From the NCBI GenBank assembly GCA_029782215.1, contig JAKOVD010000147.1:1-64000 (forward strand): a stretch of 64,000 nt of DNA. Direction: 5' to 3'. Each line of letters begins with the position of its first letter. Position 1 is the stretch's first letter. A program made the position numbers and the translations under genes. Below, piece after piece: positions 18,177-26,088 of the stretch. Under the pieces are notes generated by a model that saw only the letters and a list, made by a program, of their open reading frames with translations, had not been told where the DNA came from and searched no databases. The stretch is from Chloroflexota bacterium. Its GTDB lineage: Bacteria; Chloroflexota; Anaerolineae; J102.

Positions 18177-19052
18177 CTCAAAGACCCACGTCCGCAGGTC
18201 GATGGTCGGGGCGAAACCAAGATAGCGGCGGATACGGCTGAGGTCGGCGTACTGCGACGGCCGGGCTTCGCTGTTGGCGGCGGTGTCGACCCGCGGCGCT
18301 GAAGCGATGCCGGATGCGGCGAGGCACCAGTCCGCCAGTTCTTGCAGGCTTGTCAGCTTGCCACTCCCGACGTTGAGCGTCAAGCCGGACGGCAGGTCTG
18401 TGGCCAGGGCGAGCGTGAAAGCCCGCAGCACATCCTCCACGTGGACGAAGTCGAACGCCGTGGCAGGATTGCCGTGGATGGTGGGGGGAACACCCCCAAG
18501 CACGGCGGTCAGAAACCGGCCTTCGACGGTGATGCGCAGGTCACCGGCGGAACTATGCCCGAACACCTGGAAGATGCGCAGAATGGTCGTGTGCAGGCCG
18601 AAGGCGCGGCTGTACATGCCGCAGTAGGCTTCGGCTGCGCCTTTGCTCACGCCGTAGGCGCTGACCGGCGCCAGGGGCGTGTCTTCGTCCAGGCAGCCCG
18701 CGGCCGCACCGTAGACGGCGCTCGTGGATGCGAGCAGAAAGCGACGGACCCCGGCCGCTTTGGCGGCTCGCAACGCCTGCAAGGCGCCCTGGGCGTTGAC
18801 CTGAAGATCAAACACGGGGTCCTGTTCGCTACGGTACTGAGGCTGCACCGCCAGGTGGACGACGGCGTCGCAACGCGCGGACGCCTCCGTGAGGGCATCC
18901 AGGTCGCGCACATCTCCCACGCACCAAGCCGCCAGCCCCAGGTCAGTATGCTCATGACGACCGAAGCCGATCACCTCGTGGCCCAGGTCCCGCAAGCGGG
19001 GCGCCAACCAGGAACCCAGGTAACCGCCAGCCCCGGTCACAAGGATGCGCAC
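18123..19052 (-). CDS. NAD-dependent sugar-nucleotide epimerase/dehydratase
   Basis: A 309-residue extended short-chain dehydrogenase. The NAD-binding glycine motif is VTGAGGYLG at the N-terminus, the catalytic Tyr-x3-Lys is in SAYGVSKGAAEAYCG, and STSAVYG holds the catalytic Ser. GTG at 19052 is chosen because GGAGG lies 8 bp upstream; the frame is open to 19100 but overlaps the neighbour. The C-terminal 16 residues come from a heptad array and are probably not functional. It likely makes a nucleotide-sugar precursor for the cluster; exact specificity is not readable. Confidence 0.85.
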   Translation of the reverse strand: MRILVTGAGGYLGSWLAPRLRDLGHEVIGFGRHEHTDLGLAAWCVGDVRDLDALTEASARCDAVVHLAVQPQYRSEQDPVFDLQVNAQGALQALRAAKAAGVRRFLLASTSAVYGAAAGCLDEDTPLAPVSAYGVSKGAAEAYCGMYSRAFGLHTTILRIFQVFGHSSAGDLRITVEGRFLTAVLGGVPPTIHGNPATAFDFVHVEDVLRAFTLALATDLPSGLTLNVGSGKLTSLQELADWCLAASGIASAPRVDTAANSEARPSQYADLSRIRRYLGFAPTIDLRTWVFETVVSRQSPVVRRQRTEN

Positions 19053-19081
19053 TTGCCGTTCCTCCGCAGACGCTGCCGGGC

Positions 19082-20038
19082 CTAGCCCTGCAGGTACCAC
19101 GCCACCGTGCGCTCGAGTCCGGTTTCCAGCTCCGTCTGCGGGCGGTAGTCGATCAGACGTTGAGCGCGGGCGATGCCTGCCAGGTGCCGGCGCACATCGC
19201 CGGGACGATCCGGGGCGTATTCGATCGGCCCATCGTAGTCCAGCGCCGCCGCCAGTCCCCGCACCAGCCGGTTGACCGTGATCTCCTCGCCGCTGGCAAG
19301 GTTCAGGACGCCCCCGCGCGCGGCATCGTTGGCCGCCACCCGCACCATCCCATCCGCCACATCGGTGACGAAGCTGTAGTCACGGGTCTGCTCTCCGTCG
19401 CCGAAGATGACCGGCACCTGCCCGGCCCTGATGCGCCGGATCACGATGGGAATGATGCCCGCATAATTGGCGTCGTTCTGGCGCGGGCCATAGTTGTTGA
19501 AGGGGCGCACGATCGTCGCGTCCAGCCCAAAAGTATGCTGGTAACTCTGAACGAGCAGGTCTGCCGCCGCCTTGGCAGCCGCATAGGGCGTGCGCGCCAG
19601 CAATGGGTGTTCCTCGTCCATCGGCACATAGGTTGCCGTGCCGTAAACCTCTGATGATGAACAGTGGACCAGCGTTTGGTAGTAGCCCTGGCGGCCCAGC
19701 TCACACACGGTCAGCGCCATCTCGTAGATCTTGCGCGCCGACCACTTCGGGCGCACCAGCGATGCCGGCAGCGGGATCGTGGCCAGATCGAAGACGATGT
19801 CCACTTCCTCGGCCCGCAGGATATCGCGCAGAGCGCGCACGTTGGTGATGTCGGTCCGGTAGAACTTCAGCCCAGGAAAGGCCGCGAAGGCGGCGTCAAG
19901 ATTGGACAGCCGCCCCAGCCACAGATTATCGACTACCACCAGATTCCCCGGCCGCTCGCGAATGAGGCGATCGGTCAGGTGGCTGCCGATGAACCCCGCT
20001 CCTCCCGTGACCAGCAGCGACTTACCGCCCAGTTCCAT
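19082..20038 (-). CDS. NAD-dependent epimerase/dehydratase, UDP-sugar type
   Basis: A 318-residue extended SDR with VTGGAGFIGSHL at the N-terminus, VHCSSSEVYG (catalytic Ser/Thr region) and TPYAAAKAAADLL (Tyr-x3-Lys). NNYGPRQ and RDYSFVTDVADGM are typical of the UDP-glucuronate decarboxylase and dTDP-glucose dehydratase branch. It shares little sequence with the next gene beyond the fold, so the two probably act on different sugars. ATG at 20038 overlaps the end of the Gfo/Idh gene by 17 bp, which suggests coupled translation. Confidence 0.88.
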   Translation of the reverse strand: MELGGKSLLVTGGAGFIGSHLTDRLIRERPGNLVVVDNLWLGRLSNLDAAFAAFPGLKFYRTDITNVRALRDILRAEEVDIVFDLATIPLPASLVRPKWSARKIYEMALTVCELGRQGYYQTLVHCSSSEVYGTATYVPMDEEHPLLARTPYAAAKAAADLLVQSYQHTFGLDATIVRPFNNYGPRQNDANYAGIIPIVIRRIRAGQVPVIFGDGEQTRDYSFVTDVADGMVRVAANDAARGGVLNLASGEEITVNRLVRGLAAALDYDGPIEYAPDRPGDVRRHLAGIARAQRLIDYRPQTELETGLERTVAWYLQG

Positions 20039-21074
20039 CGTAGTCTTTGTGCAGGGCAGGGATGGGTGTGTAGGGAGGTAGATCGATGACGCGGCGCTCG
20101 CTGCTGGCGCGCAGAAGCTGCTCGGCCAGGTAGACCGCGCGCAGCCCCTCTTCGCCGTTCACCAGACCGTTGTAGCCGTGCAGGACCGCATCGACGAACG
20201 CATCGAGCTCGGCGCGCAGGGGCTCGACACGCTCCAACTCATATTTGATGACGGCGCCTTCGCTGACACCCGCCGTGGCGAGTCCCTCCCACTTGTCGAC
20301 GGCCGACCGGTTCTCATAGAACCAGAGTTCCTGGGTGAGGTAGTTGACCAGGAACAGGCCCTTCTCGCCCAGGATGGAAAGCTGGCGGATCTTCGTCGGC
20401 GTCAGCCAGTTGATGTCGAGGACGCCGACGATGTCGTTGTCGAAACGCACAATCCCTGAAACCAGGTCTTCATGGGCATTCTGCAGGGTCCGTCTGACCT
20501 CGGCGGCAATCGAGTGGATGCCGGCATTGGCCAGGTACTCCATCACGTTCAGTTCATGGGTCGCCAGGTCGAAGACCACGCCGACATCTTGGACGCGCGG
20601 CGGAAACGGTCCAATGCGCCGGGCGTGGATCTGGTAGATCTTGCCAAGCTGGCCCGTCTCCAGGTGCTGCTTGAGGGCGATGACCGCCGGGTTGTAACGC
20701 TCGATGTGGCCAACCGCCAGCACGACCTCCTCACGGTGGCTGCTGTCGATCATGATGCGGCTGTTGGCGATCGAATCGGCAAGCGGCTTCTCCACAAAGG
20801 TGTGGATGCCGGCCGCCATGGTGTCCAGCGCCACCTGACAGTGAAGGTGAGTGGGCACGGCGATGGTGACCACATCCACCTTTTCACGCTCAAGCATCTC
20901 CCGATAGTCGCTGTAGGCCGTCGCCTTGTAGGTTCGGGCGACACGCTCGCACACCTCAGGGTCGATATCGGCGATGGCAACCAGATTGGTGGCGGCCATC
21001 CTGGCGTAGACGCGAGCGTGATTGGCGCCCATCGAGCCTACGCCGATGACCGCAGCATTGAGTGTTTCGGGCAC
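20022..21074 (-). CDS. Gfo/Idh/MocA-family oxidoreductase
   Basis: A 350-residue NAD(P)-dependent sugar dehydrogenase-like protein. AVIGVGSMGANHARVY is the nucleotide-binding turn, VAVPTHLH-like IAVPTHLHCQVAL follows, and FVEKPLADS holds the conserved EKP. The second half is the alpha/beta substrate domain. GTG at 21074 is chosen because GAGG lies 6 bp upstream; a TTG at 21080 is less likely. In polysaccharide clusters this family oxidises C3 or C4 of UDP-sugars, which fits the two epimerase genes next to it. Confidence 0.85.
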   Translation of the reverse strand: MPETLNAAVIGVGSMGANHARVYARMAATNLVAIADIDPEVCERVARTYKATAYSDYREMLEREKVDVVTIAVPTHLHCQVALDTMAAGIHTFVEKPLADSIANSRIMIDSSHREEVVLAVGHIERYNPAVIALKQHLETGQLGKIYQIHARRIGPFPPRVQDVGVVFDLATHELNVMEYLANAGIHSIAAEVRRTLQNAHEDLVSGIVRFDNDIVGVLDINWLTPTKIRQLSILGEKGLFLVNYLTQELWFYENRSAVDKWEGLATAGVSEGAVIKYELERVEPLRAELDAFVDAVLHGYNGLVNGEEGLRAVYLAEQLLRASSERRVIDLPPYTPIPALHKDYDGTGR

Positions 21075-21232
21075 GAGCAACCTCAGGTGGCAGACAGAAG
21101 TCCCCGTATTCTCGCCGTTTTTGGAACTCGGGTCAAAACGGACTGTTCAACTGAGCGGGACTGCACTCCTGCAAGTAAGCATAGCACGGCGAGATGAACG
21201 GCGCTTGAACGCGCCGCTGCCTGATCATGACA

Positions 21233-21266
21233 ACCCTGCAAGGCAGGGCACCCTGCAAGGCAGCGC
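21233..21266. repeat. Two tandem 17-bp repeats with hairpin core
   Basis: ACCCTGCAAGGCAGGGC is followed directly by the same sequence with one change. The first copy also contains the palindrome CCCTGC-AAG-GCAGGG. It lies in the 210-bp gap between the acyltransferase and Gfo/Idh genes. It could be a regulatory or attenuation element; nothing else is seen in the gap. Confidence 0.5.
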
Positions 21267-21284
21267 TCTCCTGCATGGCCGATT

Positions 21285-21908
21285 CTACTTGCGCGGTCCA
21301 AAGATAGCTTCGTTCGGCTCGCGCAGGCGCTCAGGGAGGGGATGGGCACGCGCGGGGACGCCGGTCGCCAGATGCCAGGCCGGCACATCCCTGGTGACCA
21401 CCGCGCCCGCCGCCACCATGGCGCCCTCGCCGATGCTCACGCCGGGCAGAATCGTGGCATTGGCGCCGATGCTGACATGGTCGGCGATCTGCGGTCCCAG
21501 GGGTTGGTACGCAGCTCGTTGCCGCAGCGGGTATTTGTCATTCGTAAGCACCACGCACGGGCCGATGAAGACGTAGTCCCCAATGACGGTGTGCGTGGGA
21601 ATGTAGACGCGGCTTTGAATGCTGACGTAGCTGCCGATGCTCACCTGGCCATCGATGATCGTCCCCGTGCCCACGAGGACATAGTCGCCGATGGTGGTAT
21701 GCTCCCGGATCAGGGCATGGTGGCCGGTGCGAAAGCCGCGACCGGTGACGACGTCGCCGTAGATGACGGTATAGGCGCGGACAATGCTGTCGTCGCCGAG
21801 CCGGGCCGGGCCGCAGCCAGAACGGTACGCAAGCCCGACGTAGGCCAGCGGCTGGATCGTGCAGTTCTCGCCGAGGACGGCGAGGTCAAGGGTAGGAGTA
21901 GGGTTCAT
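21285..21908 (-). CDS. Hexapeptide-repeat (left-handed beta-helix) acyltransferase
   Basis: The 207-residue protein is almost entirely made of isoleucine-patch hexapeptide repeats ([26 protein letters not shown], split by turns such as [12 protein letters not shown]), ending with [31 protein letters not shown]. This is the WbbJ/NeuD-type trimeric O- or N-acetyltransferase fold. A catalytic His is likely in HHALIREH, but its exact role is inferred. It probably acetylates a sugar of the repeat unit or its nucleotide precursor. Confidence 0.85.
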   Translation of the reverse strand: MNPTPTLDLAVLGENCTIQPLAYVGLAYRSGCGPARLGDDSIVRAYTVIYGDVVTGRGFRTGHHALIREHTTIGDYVLVGTGTIIDGQVSIGSYVSIQSRVYIPTHTVIGDYVFIGPCVVLTNDKYPLRQRAAYQPLGPQIADHVSIGANATILPGVSIGEGAMVAAGAVVTRDVPAWHLATGVPARAHPLPERLREPNEAIFGPRK

Positions 21909-21957
21909 AGCAGAAACAATGGAAGGAGATGGCGCCGGTGCTCAGCACCCGGCGGGT

Positions 21958-23019
21958 TCAGATGAGACCGTAAGCCTGCGCCAGCAGCGGCGCCACCTGC
22001 GGCCAGGAAAAACGCGCCGCATTGCCGCGGGCCGCCTGCGACAGACGGGCCGTAAGCTCCTGGTCGGCCAGCAGGCGCAGGACATGTCCGGCAAGCGCGG
22101 CCGTGTCGCCCACTGGACTCAGCAGGCCGTTCTCGCCATCAGTGATGAGATCAGGAATGGCGCCGGCTGTGGTGGAAACCACGGGAAGGCCGGCAGCGCT
22201 GGCTTCGATCAGCGTCAAGGGCAGGTTGTCGATGGCCGAGGTGTTCAGAAAGACGCCGGCCGCGTCGTAGGCGCGCAGCACTTCACCGGGCGAAAGCTGG
22301 CCGGTCAGATCCACGCCGCGCAGCCCGCGCTGCGCGCTCTCGGCCGCCAGGCTCGCAGCCAACGAGCCGCCGCCGGCCATCGTGAGCGTCGCTTGGGGAT
22401 GCTCGACCTGCACGCGTGCCAACACCTCCAGGGCATCGGCTGGACGGTAGCGCGGCTCCAACTGGCGCAGCCAAAGCAGGTGGGGCTGGATGCGTTCCCG
22501 CAGGCGAAAGGGAATGTCGTCGACGGCCACGATGTTCGGCGTCACCTGCGCCGGCAGTCCGCACCCCCGGAAGAGCCGGGCCTGGGTCGGTGTGAGCGCC
22601 AGCAGGGCGTCGTAGCGCCGCAGCACCGCCTGCGCCAGGGCGCCCCAACGATCGAGAAAGGCCGCCGCCTCACCACCGTGATAGCTGATCACCAGGCGTT
22701 TGCCCCGGCCGCGGCCCTGCAGGCCCACCATCGCCGGCATAAAGCCCCACCACGACGCGGCATGGACGTGCAGCACCTGCCAGGATGGGCGCGTCTGCCT
22801 GAGCTGCCGCGTCAGGCTCGCCACCTGCCCAAGGGGCAGCGCCAACCGGCCGGCCCTCGCAGCGCGCAGCCGCGGCACATCGGTATTGAGGCGTGTGACC
22901 CTGGCGCCGGATCCAGCCAGGAGATCGGCAAGAACACCGCACTGCACGGACACGCCGCCAGGGCGGGGCGGGAAAGGTCCCATCACGGCGATGCCAACCC
23001 CGGCGAACCCTTCACTCAC
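21958..23019 (-). CDS. GT4-family glycosyltransferase
   Basis: A 353-residue GT-B glycosyltransferase. The N-terminus AVMGPFPPRPGGVSVQ carries the glycine-rich acceptor loop. The C-terminal domain contains VFLNTSAIDNLPLTLIEASAAGLPVVST, where the EASAAGLP block matches the nucleotide-sugar-binding E-x7-E region of GT4. The GTG start at 23019 overlaps the stop of the CapK-like gene by 4 bp (GTGA), so the two are translationally coupled. It adds a sugar in cytoplasmic repeat-unit assembly. Confidence 0.88.
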   Translation of the reverse strand: MSEGFAGVGIAVMGPFPPRPGGVSVQCGVLADLLAGSGARVTRLNTDVPRLRAARAGRLALPLGQVASLTRQLRQTRPSWQVLHVHAASWWGFMPAMVGLQGRGRGKRLVISYHGGEAAAFLDRWGALAQAVLRRYDALLALTPTQARLFRGCGLPAQVTPNIVAVDDIPFRLRERIQPHLLWLRQLEPRYRPADALEVLARVQVEHPQATLTMAGGGSLAASLAAESAQRGLRGVDLTGQLSPGEVLRAYDAAGVFLNTSAIDNLPLTLIEASAAGLPVVSTTAGAIPDLITDGENGLLSPVGDTAALAGHVLRLLADQELTARLSQAARGNAARFSWPQVAPLLAQAYGLI

Positions 23020-24404
23020 GGCTGCTCTGGCTGTCCCGCCTGGCGCTCATGCTCGATGGCCTGGGAGATGAAGAACCGCCGCTTGCCCGAGGGTGTGGTC
23101 GGGATGTCATCGACGAACTCAAGCTCAAGGCGGGTGCCCGACCCCAGGTAGCGATGGAAGGTCTCCAGGATCATCTGCCGGTCCTCGTCCGTGAAGGCGT
23201 CGTTGACGACGAGCTTGATCAGGACGTCGTCGGATTGGCGCTGGATGACCTGGAAGGCGTTGACGGAAGGCATGTGGCCAAAGAGCCCCGTGAAGTGGTG
23301 CACGCTGATCCAGTGCCCATCCTGTGTGACGAAGAGATCGGTCAGCCTACCTTCCAGGTGAGTCAGGCGCGGCAGGCCGCGACCGCATCCGCAAGGCTCA
23401 TGGGTCAGAATGCCGACGTCATGGATGTTGTAGCGGATGAACGGCACAGCCGTCGCTTCCAGGTTCGTGAAGACCAGCTCGCCCAGTTCACCGTCAGGCA
23501 CGCGCTGGCCATCGCGAACGACCTCCAGGAAACTCGTCTCAGCGTTCAGGTGGTAGCCTTGGTGATGGTCACATTCCCCGGCAAACTGCATGCCGTCGCC
23601 CCCATACTCGACGAACACCCTTCCCGGCGCAAAGGCTTGCTCGATCACCTCGCGCATGTACGGGCTCAGCGTCTCACCGGTGGTGATGACGGCCGGAATC
23701 GGAACGTTGGCGCCGTGGCGCACCATCCACAGGGCAAGGTAGTAGGCCGTAGAGGCGTAGGAGCGCAGCATCACCGGACGGAAAGCGTCCAACTTGCGGG
23801 CGTAAGTCTCCAGGTTTGCGTCCGTGATCTCGATCATCGGCATCCAGAGATGCCGAAGCAGGCCCCATTCCAGCCGCAGCAGCAGCGGCGAGTTCCGCAG
23901 CCCCCGGTTCGCCGAGACGGTGAACGTGGCGTAGCGATCGCCGAAGTGGTAGCCCGCCATCTCCCAGAAACGGAACAAGCCCGCCCACTTCTTCGCCTTC
24001 TGCGACTTGGTCGTCCAGTAGAGCAGGCGCTCGCCGGTAGACCCGCTGGAGCCGGCGGCAATCAGCTCCGACTGGGAAATGGACTGGTCGCGGATGTGGT
24101 CGGGGTAGTTGCCGGTGAGGACATGCTTGTCCACGATCGGCAGCTTCACCAGGTCGTCCGTGGTCTGGATGTCAGCCGGCCGCAGCCCTGAGGCCTGCAT
24201 CAGCTCGCGGTAGTACGGCACGTGCTCGTAGACGTGCATGATCAGGCGCTGGAGCTTGCGATTCTGCAGATCGCGCAGTTGTTCCGCCGTCCACCACTGC
24301 GAAGCTTCGAGCCCCTGCAGATAGGGAAGCACCTCACGATAACCCGCCGCATACGCGCCCACGGGCAGCGCAGCCGAACGCAAAAGACGATTGTAAAGTC
24401 CCAT
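23016..24404 (-). CDS. CapK/PaaK-like adenylate-forming enzyme
   Basis: A 462-residue member of the phenylacetate-CoA-ligase-like family, often named CapK in capsule clusters. AAGSSGSTGERLLYWTT is the AMP-binding P-loop; VITTGETLSPYMREVIE and VFVEYGGDGMQF are the next conserved blocks; FTNLEATAVPFIRYNIHDVG and CGCGRGLPRL follow. Cys residues in the latter resemble a small metal-binding site in some homologues. The acid substrate is unknown. Its place between a ligase-type polymerase and a glycosyltransferase suggests it activates a non-sugar substituent or amino acid for polysaccharide decoration. Confidence 0.85.
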   Translation of the reverse strand: MGLYNRLLRSAALPVGAYAAGYREVLPYLQGLEASQWWTAEQLRDLQNRKLQRLIMHVYEHVPYYRELMQASGLRPADIQTTDDLVKLPIVDKHVLTGNYPDHIRDQSISQSELIAAGSSGSTGERLLYWTTKSQKAKKWAGLFRFWEMAGYHFGDRYATFTVSANRGLRNSPLLLRLEWGLLRHLWMPMIEITDANLETYARKLDAFRPVMLRSYASTAYYLALWMVRHGANVPIPAVITTGETLSPYMREVIEQAFAPGRVFVEYGGDGMQFAGECDHHQGYHLNAETSFLEVVRDGQRVPDGELGELVFTNLEATAVPFIRYNIHDVGILTHEPCGCGRGLPRLTHLEGRLTDLFVTQDGHWISVHHFTGLFGHMPSVNAFQVIQRQSDDVLIKLVVNDAFTDEDRQMILETFHRYLGSGTRLELEFVDDIPTTPSGKRRFFISQAIEHERQAGQPEQP

Positions 24405-24413
24405 GATCGAGGT

Positions 24414-25877
24414 CTAGCTCCGGGCCGGCCCTTCGGCGCTGACGGCGGGCGTCTTGTCGCCGCCTGCCAGGCCGGCAATGGCCACGCCCACGGTCGCGCC
24501 CAACAAGCTCCAAAAGACAATGTTCGTGTAGATGGCGAAGTTGTTGTCAAAGGCAATCGCCGGCGCCGCATAGGCGGCCAATGCAGCCCAGGCGGCCAGC
24601 ACATAAGGGGGGATGGCCCCAAGGCGCCGGAACCCTGCACTCAGGCGCCAAAGAACGGCGATCACCGCCCCCAGCAGCAGAAGGTAAGTCCCCAACAGCA
24701 GGACTCCGCCCGCCACCAGGAAGTTAAGATACGTGTTATGGGTGGATGGCAGGACGTGGACGTTCGCCCCCAGGCTGAATCCGCTGCTGGCAGCCGTGCG
24801 GCCGAAATTGCCCCAGCCGATGCCGACGAGGGGCTGCTGCTGGAACACGTCTATGCCCGCTTGCAGCGCCGCCAGGCGATAGTCCACCGGGCTCTGCGCC
24901 GTGAAACGCTCGGCTGCAGCCGTATCCTGGAGGTTGCCCCAGGCCAGGAAGGCGGCGACGCTGGCGACGACCAGCATGGGCAGTGCCAGGCGCCGGAACG
25001 GGTGATAGCTCACCGCCATGATCACCAGCGCCAGGGCCCCTGCCAGCCAACCCGAGCGGTTGTAGGTCAGGAAGATGCCGACCAGGAAGACCCCCACCAG
25101 GGCGGCGTCAAGCCACCGGCGCCAAGAGCCATCCTCAAACAGGCGGACGATGGCCAGGGGCAGCACGATGGCCACCGTGACGGCAATATAGGCCGGGTTG
25201 CCCAACAACGCCCCGACTTTGCGGATGTCGGCCGCATAGACAAGGCTTGTGCTGGCAGTGCGGAAAGGCGAAAAGCCGGTCAACTGCTCGACAAGGGCAG
25301 AAACGGCGATGATCGCGCCGACAAACAGCAGCGTGTTGGCCAGCGCCCGGTAGGCGCGCTTGTCCTGGACGAGCTGGCGGGCGAAGAAATAGGCCAGCAG
25401 CGGCACGAAATAGCTGTCAAGAACAGACTGGGTTGCCCAGACCACGCCGTTGCGCGACCGCACCGCCGCCGCCAGCAGCATAAGGGCAAAGATCGGGATG
25501 GCGGCATCGATGGCGGTGAGGGGGGGCAAGCGCCGTTTGCCGCGGGCAACCTGCGCCAGCAGCGACAGGACCATCAGGCCCGCCACCACACGCGTGAAGC
25601 TCAGATCCGGCACCCCCGCGGGCATGGCAATGTCGAAGGGAAGGAACGGCGCAAACAACGACACCACAAGCCAGACCAAGAAACCGGCGAGCGGCGCCAC
25701 GAACACCAGGACCCCGTTGAACCCGATGACGAGCAGGGCCGTCGCCTGCCGCGCCATCCCCGGTTCGCTGACAGCCAGCCAGCCAAAGCCGATCGCCAGA
25801 ACCACGCTCACCAACAGGGCGAGTGTCGTGAGCAGATAGAAAAGAGCAGGAGAGGAAACCGGACGGGAATTCTGCAT
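24414..25877 (-). CDS. O-antigen ligase/polymerase-like membrane protein
   Basis: A 487-residue protein with about twelve hydrophobic helices and a large loop in the second half. The loop contains VGIGWGNFG and LPSTHNTYLNFLVAGG, the signature of the O-antigen ligase/Wzy_C family. It likely polymerises or ligates undecaprenyl-linked repeat units outside the membrane. It is the first gene of the long minus-strand cluster and lies downstream of a candidate extended -10 promoter and the three 15-bp repeats at 25946-25990. Confidence 0.85.
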   Translation of the reverse strand: MQNSRPVSSPALFYLLTTLALLVSVVLAIGFGWLAVSEPGMARQATALLVIGFNGVLVFVAPLAGFLVWLVVSLFAPFLPFDIAMPAGVPDLSFTRVVAGLMVLSLLAQVARGKRRLPPLTAIDAAIPIFALMLLAAAVRSRNGVVWATQSVLDSYFVPLLAYFFARQLVQDKRAYRALANTLLFVGAIIAVSALVEQLTGFSPFRTASTSLVYAADIRKVGALLGNPAYIAVTVAIVLPLAIVRLFEDGSWRRWLDAALVGVFLVGIFLTYNRSGWLAGALALVIMAVSYHPFRRLALPMLVVASVAAFLAWGNLQDTAAAERFTAQSPVDYRLAALQAGIDVFQQQPLVGIGWGNFGRTAASSGFSLGANVHVLPSTHNTYLNFLVAGGVLLLGTYLLLLGAVIAVLWRLSAGFRRLGAIPPYVLAAWAALAAYAAPAIAFDNNFAIYTNIVFWSLLGATVGVAIAGLAGGDKTPAVSAEGPARS

Positions 25878-25912
25878 AAGCTGCTACGGCGGTTACAGCG
25901 GCAAAACGGCCT

Positions 25913-25943
25913 ATGATACCATGCCCGGCAAGGGGTCAGCCAA
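25913..25943 (-). promoter_or_regulatory. Candidate promoter of the polysaccharide cluster
   Basis: On the minus strand, TTGGCT (25943-25938) precedes an extended -10 TGG-TATCAT (TATCAT at 25918-25913) with 19 bp spacing. Transcription would start about 30 bp before the O-antigen-ligase-like gene. The -35 is weak, which suits activator dependence. Confidence 0.4.
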
Positions 25944-25945
25944 GC

Positions 25946-25990
25946 AGGGTGCCCCGAATCAGGGTGCCCCGATTCGGGGTGCCCCGATGG
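25946..25990. promoter_or_regulatory. Three tandem 15-bp repeats, candidate operator
   Basis: Units of the form AGGGTGCCCCGAATC stand at 25946, 25961 and 25976, sharing GGGTGCCCCGA. The middle part also reads as an inverted repeat (CCGAATC and GATTCGG). They lie 2 bp upstream of the putative -35 of the polysaccharide cluster and about 100 bp upstream of the divergent SARP-type regulator gene. Confidence 0.6.
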
Positions 25991-26088
25991 CCATCCAGAC
26001 AAGTGCCCTGGGATGATGGCGCTTCACAGACACGCAGCGCGACTTGGGCTACACTTGGGATAGGGCAAGACGCCTCGGTTCACTCTGG

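Noticed and set aside
24222-25916. 564-codon plus-strand frame across the CapK-like and ligase-like genes
   Set aside because: It crosses two real minus-strand genes and the intergenic border, and its translation is His/Gln/Arg-rich without any fold signature.
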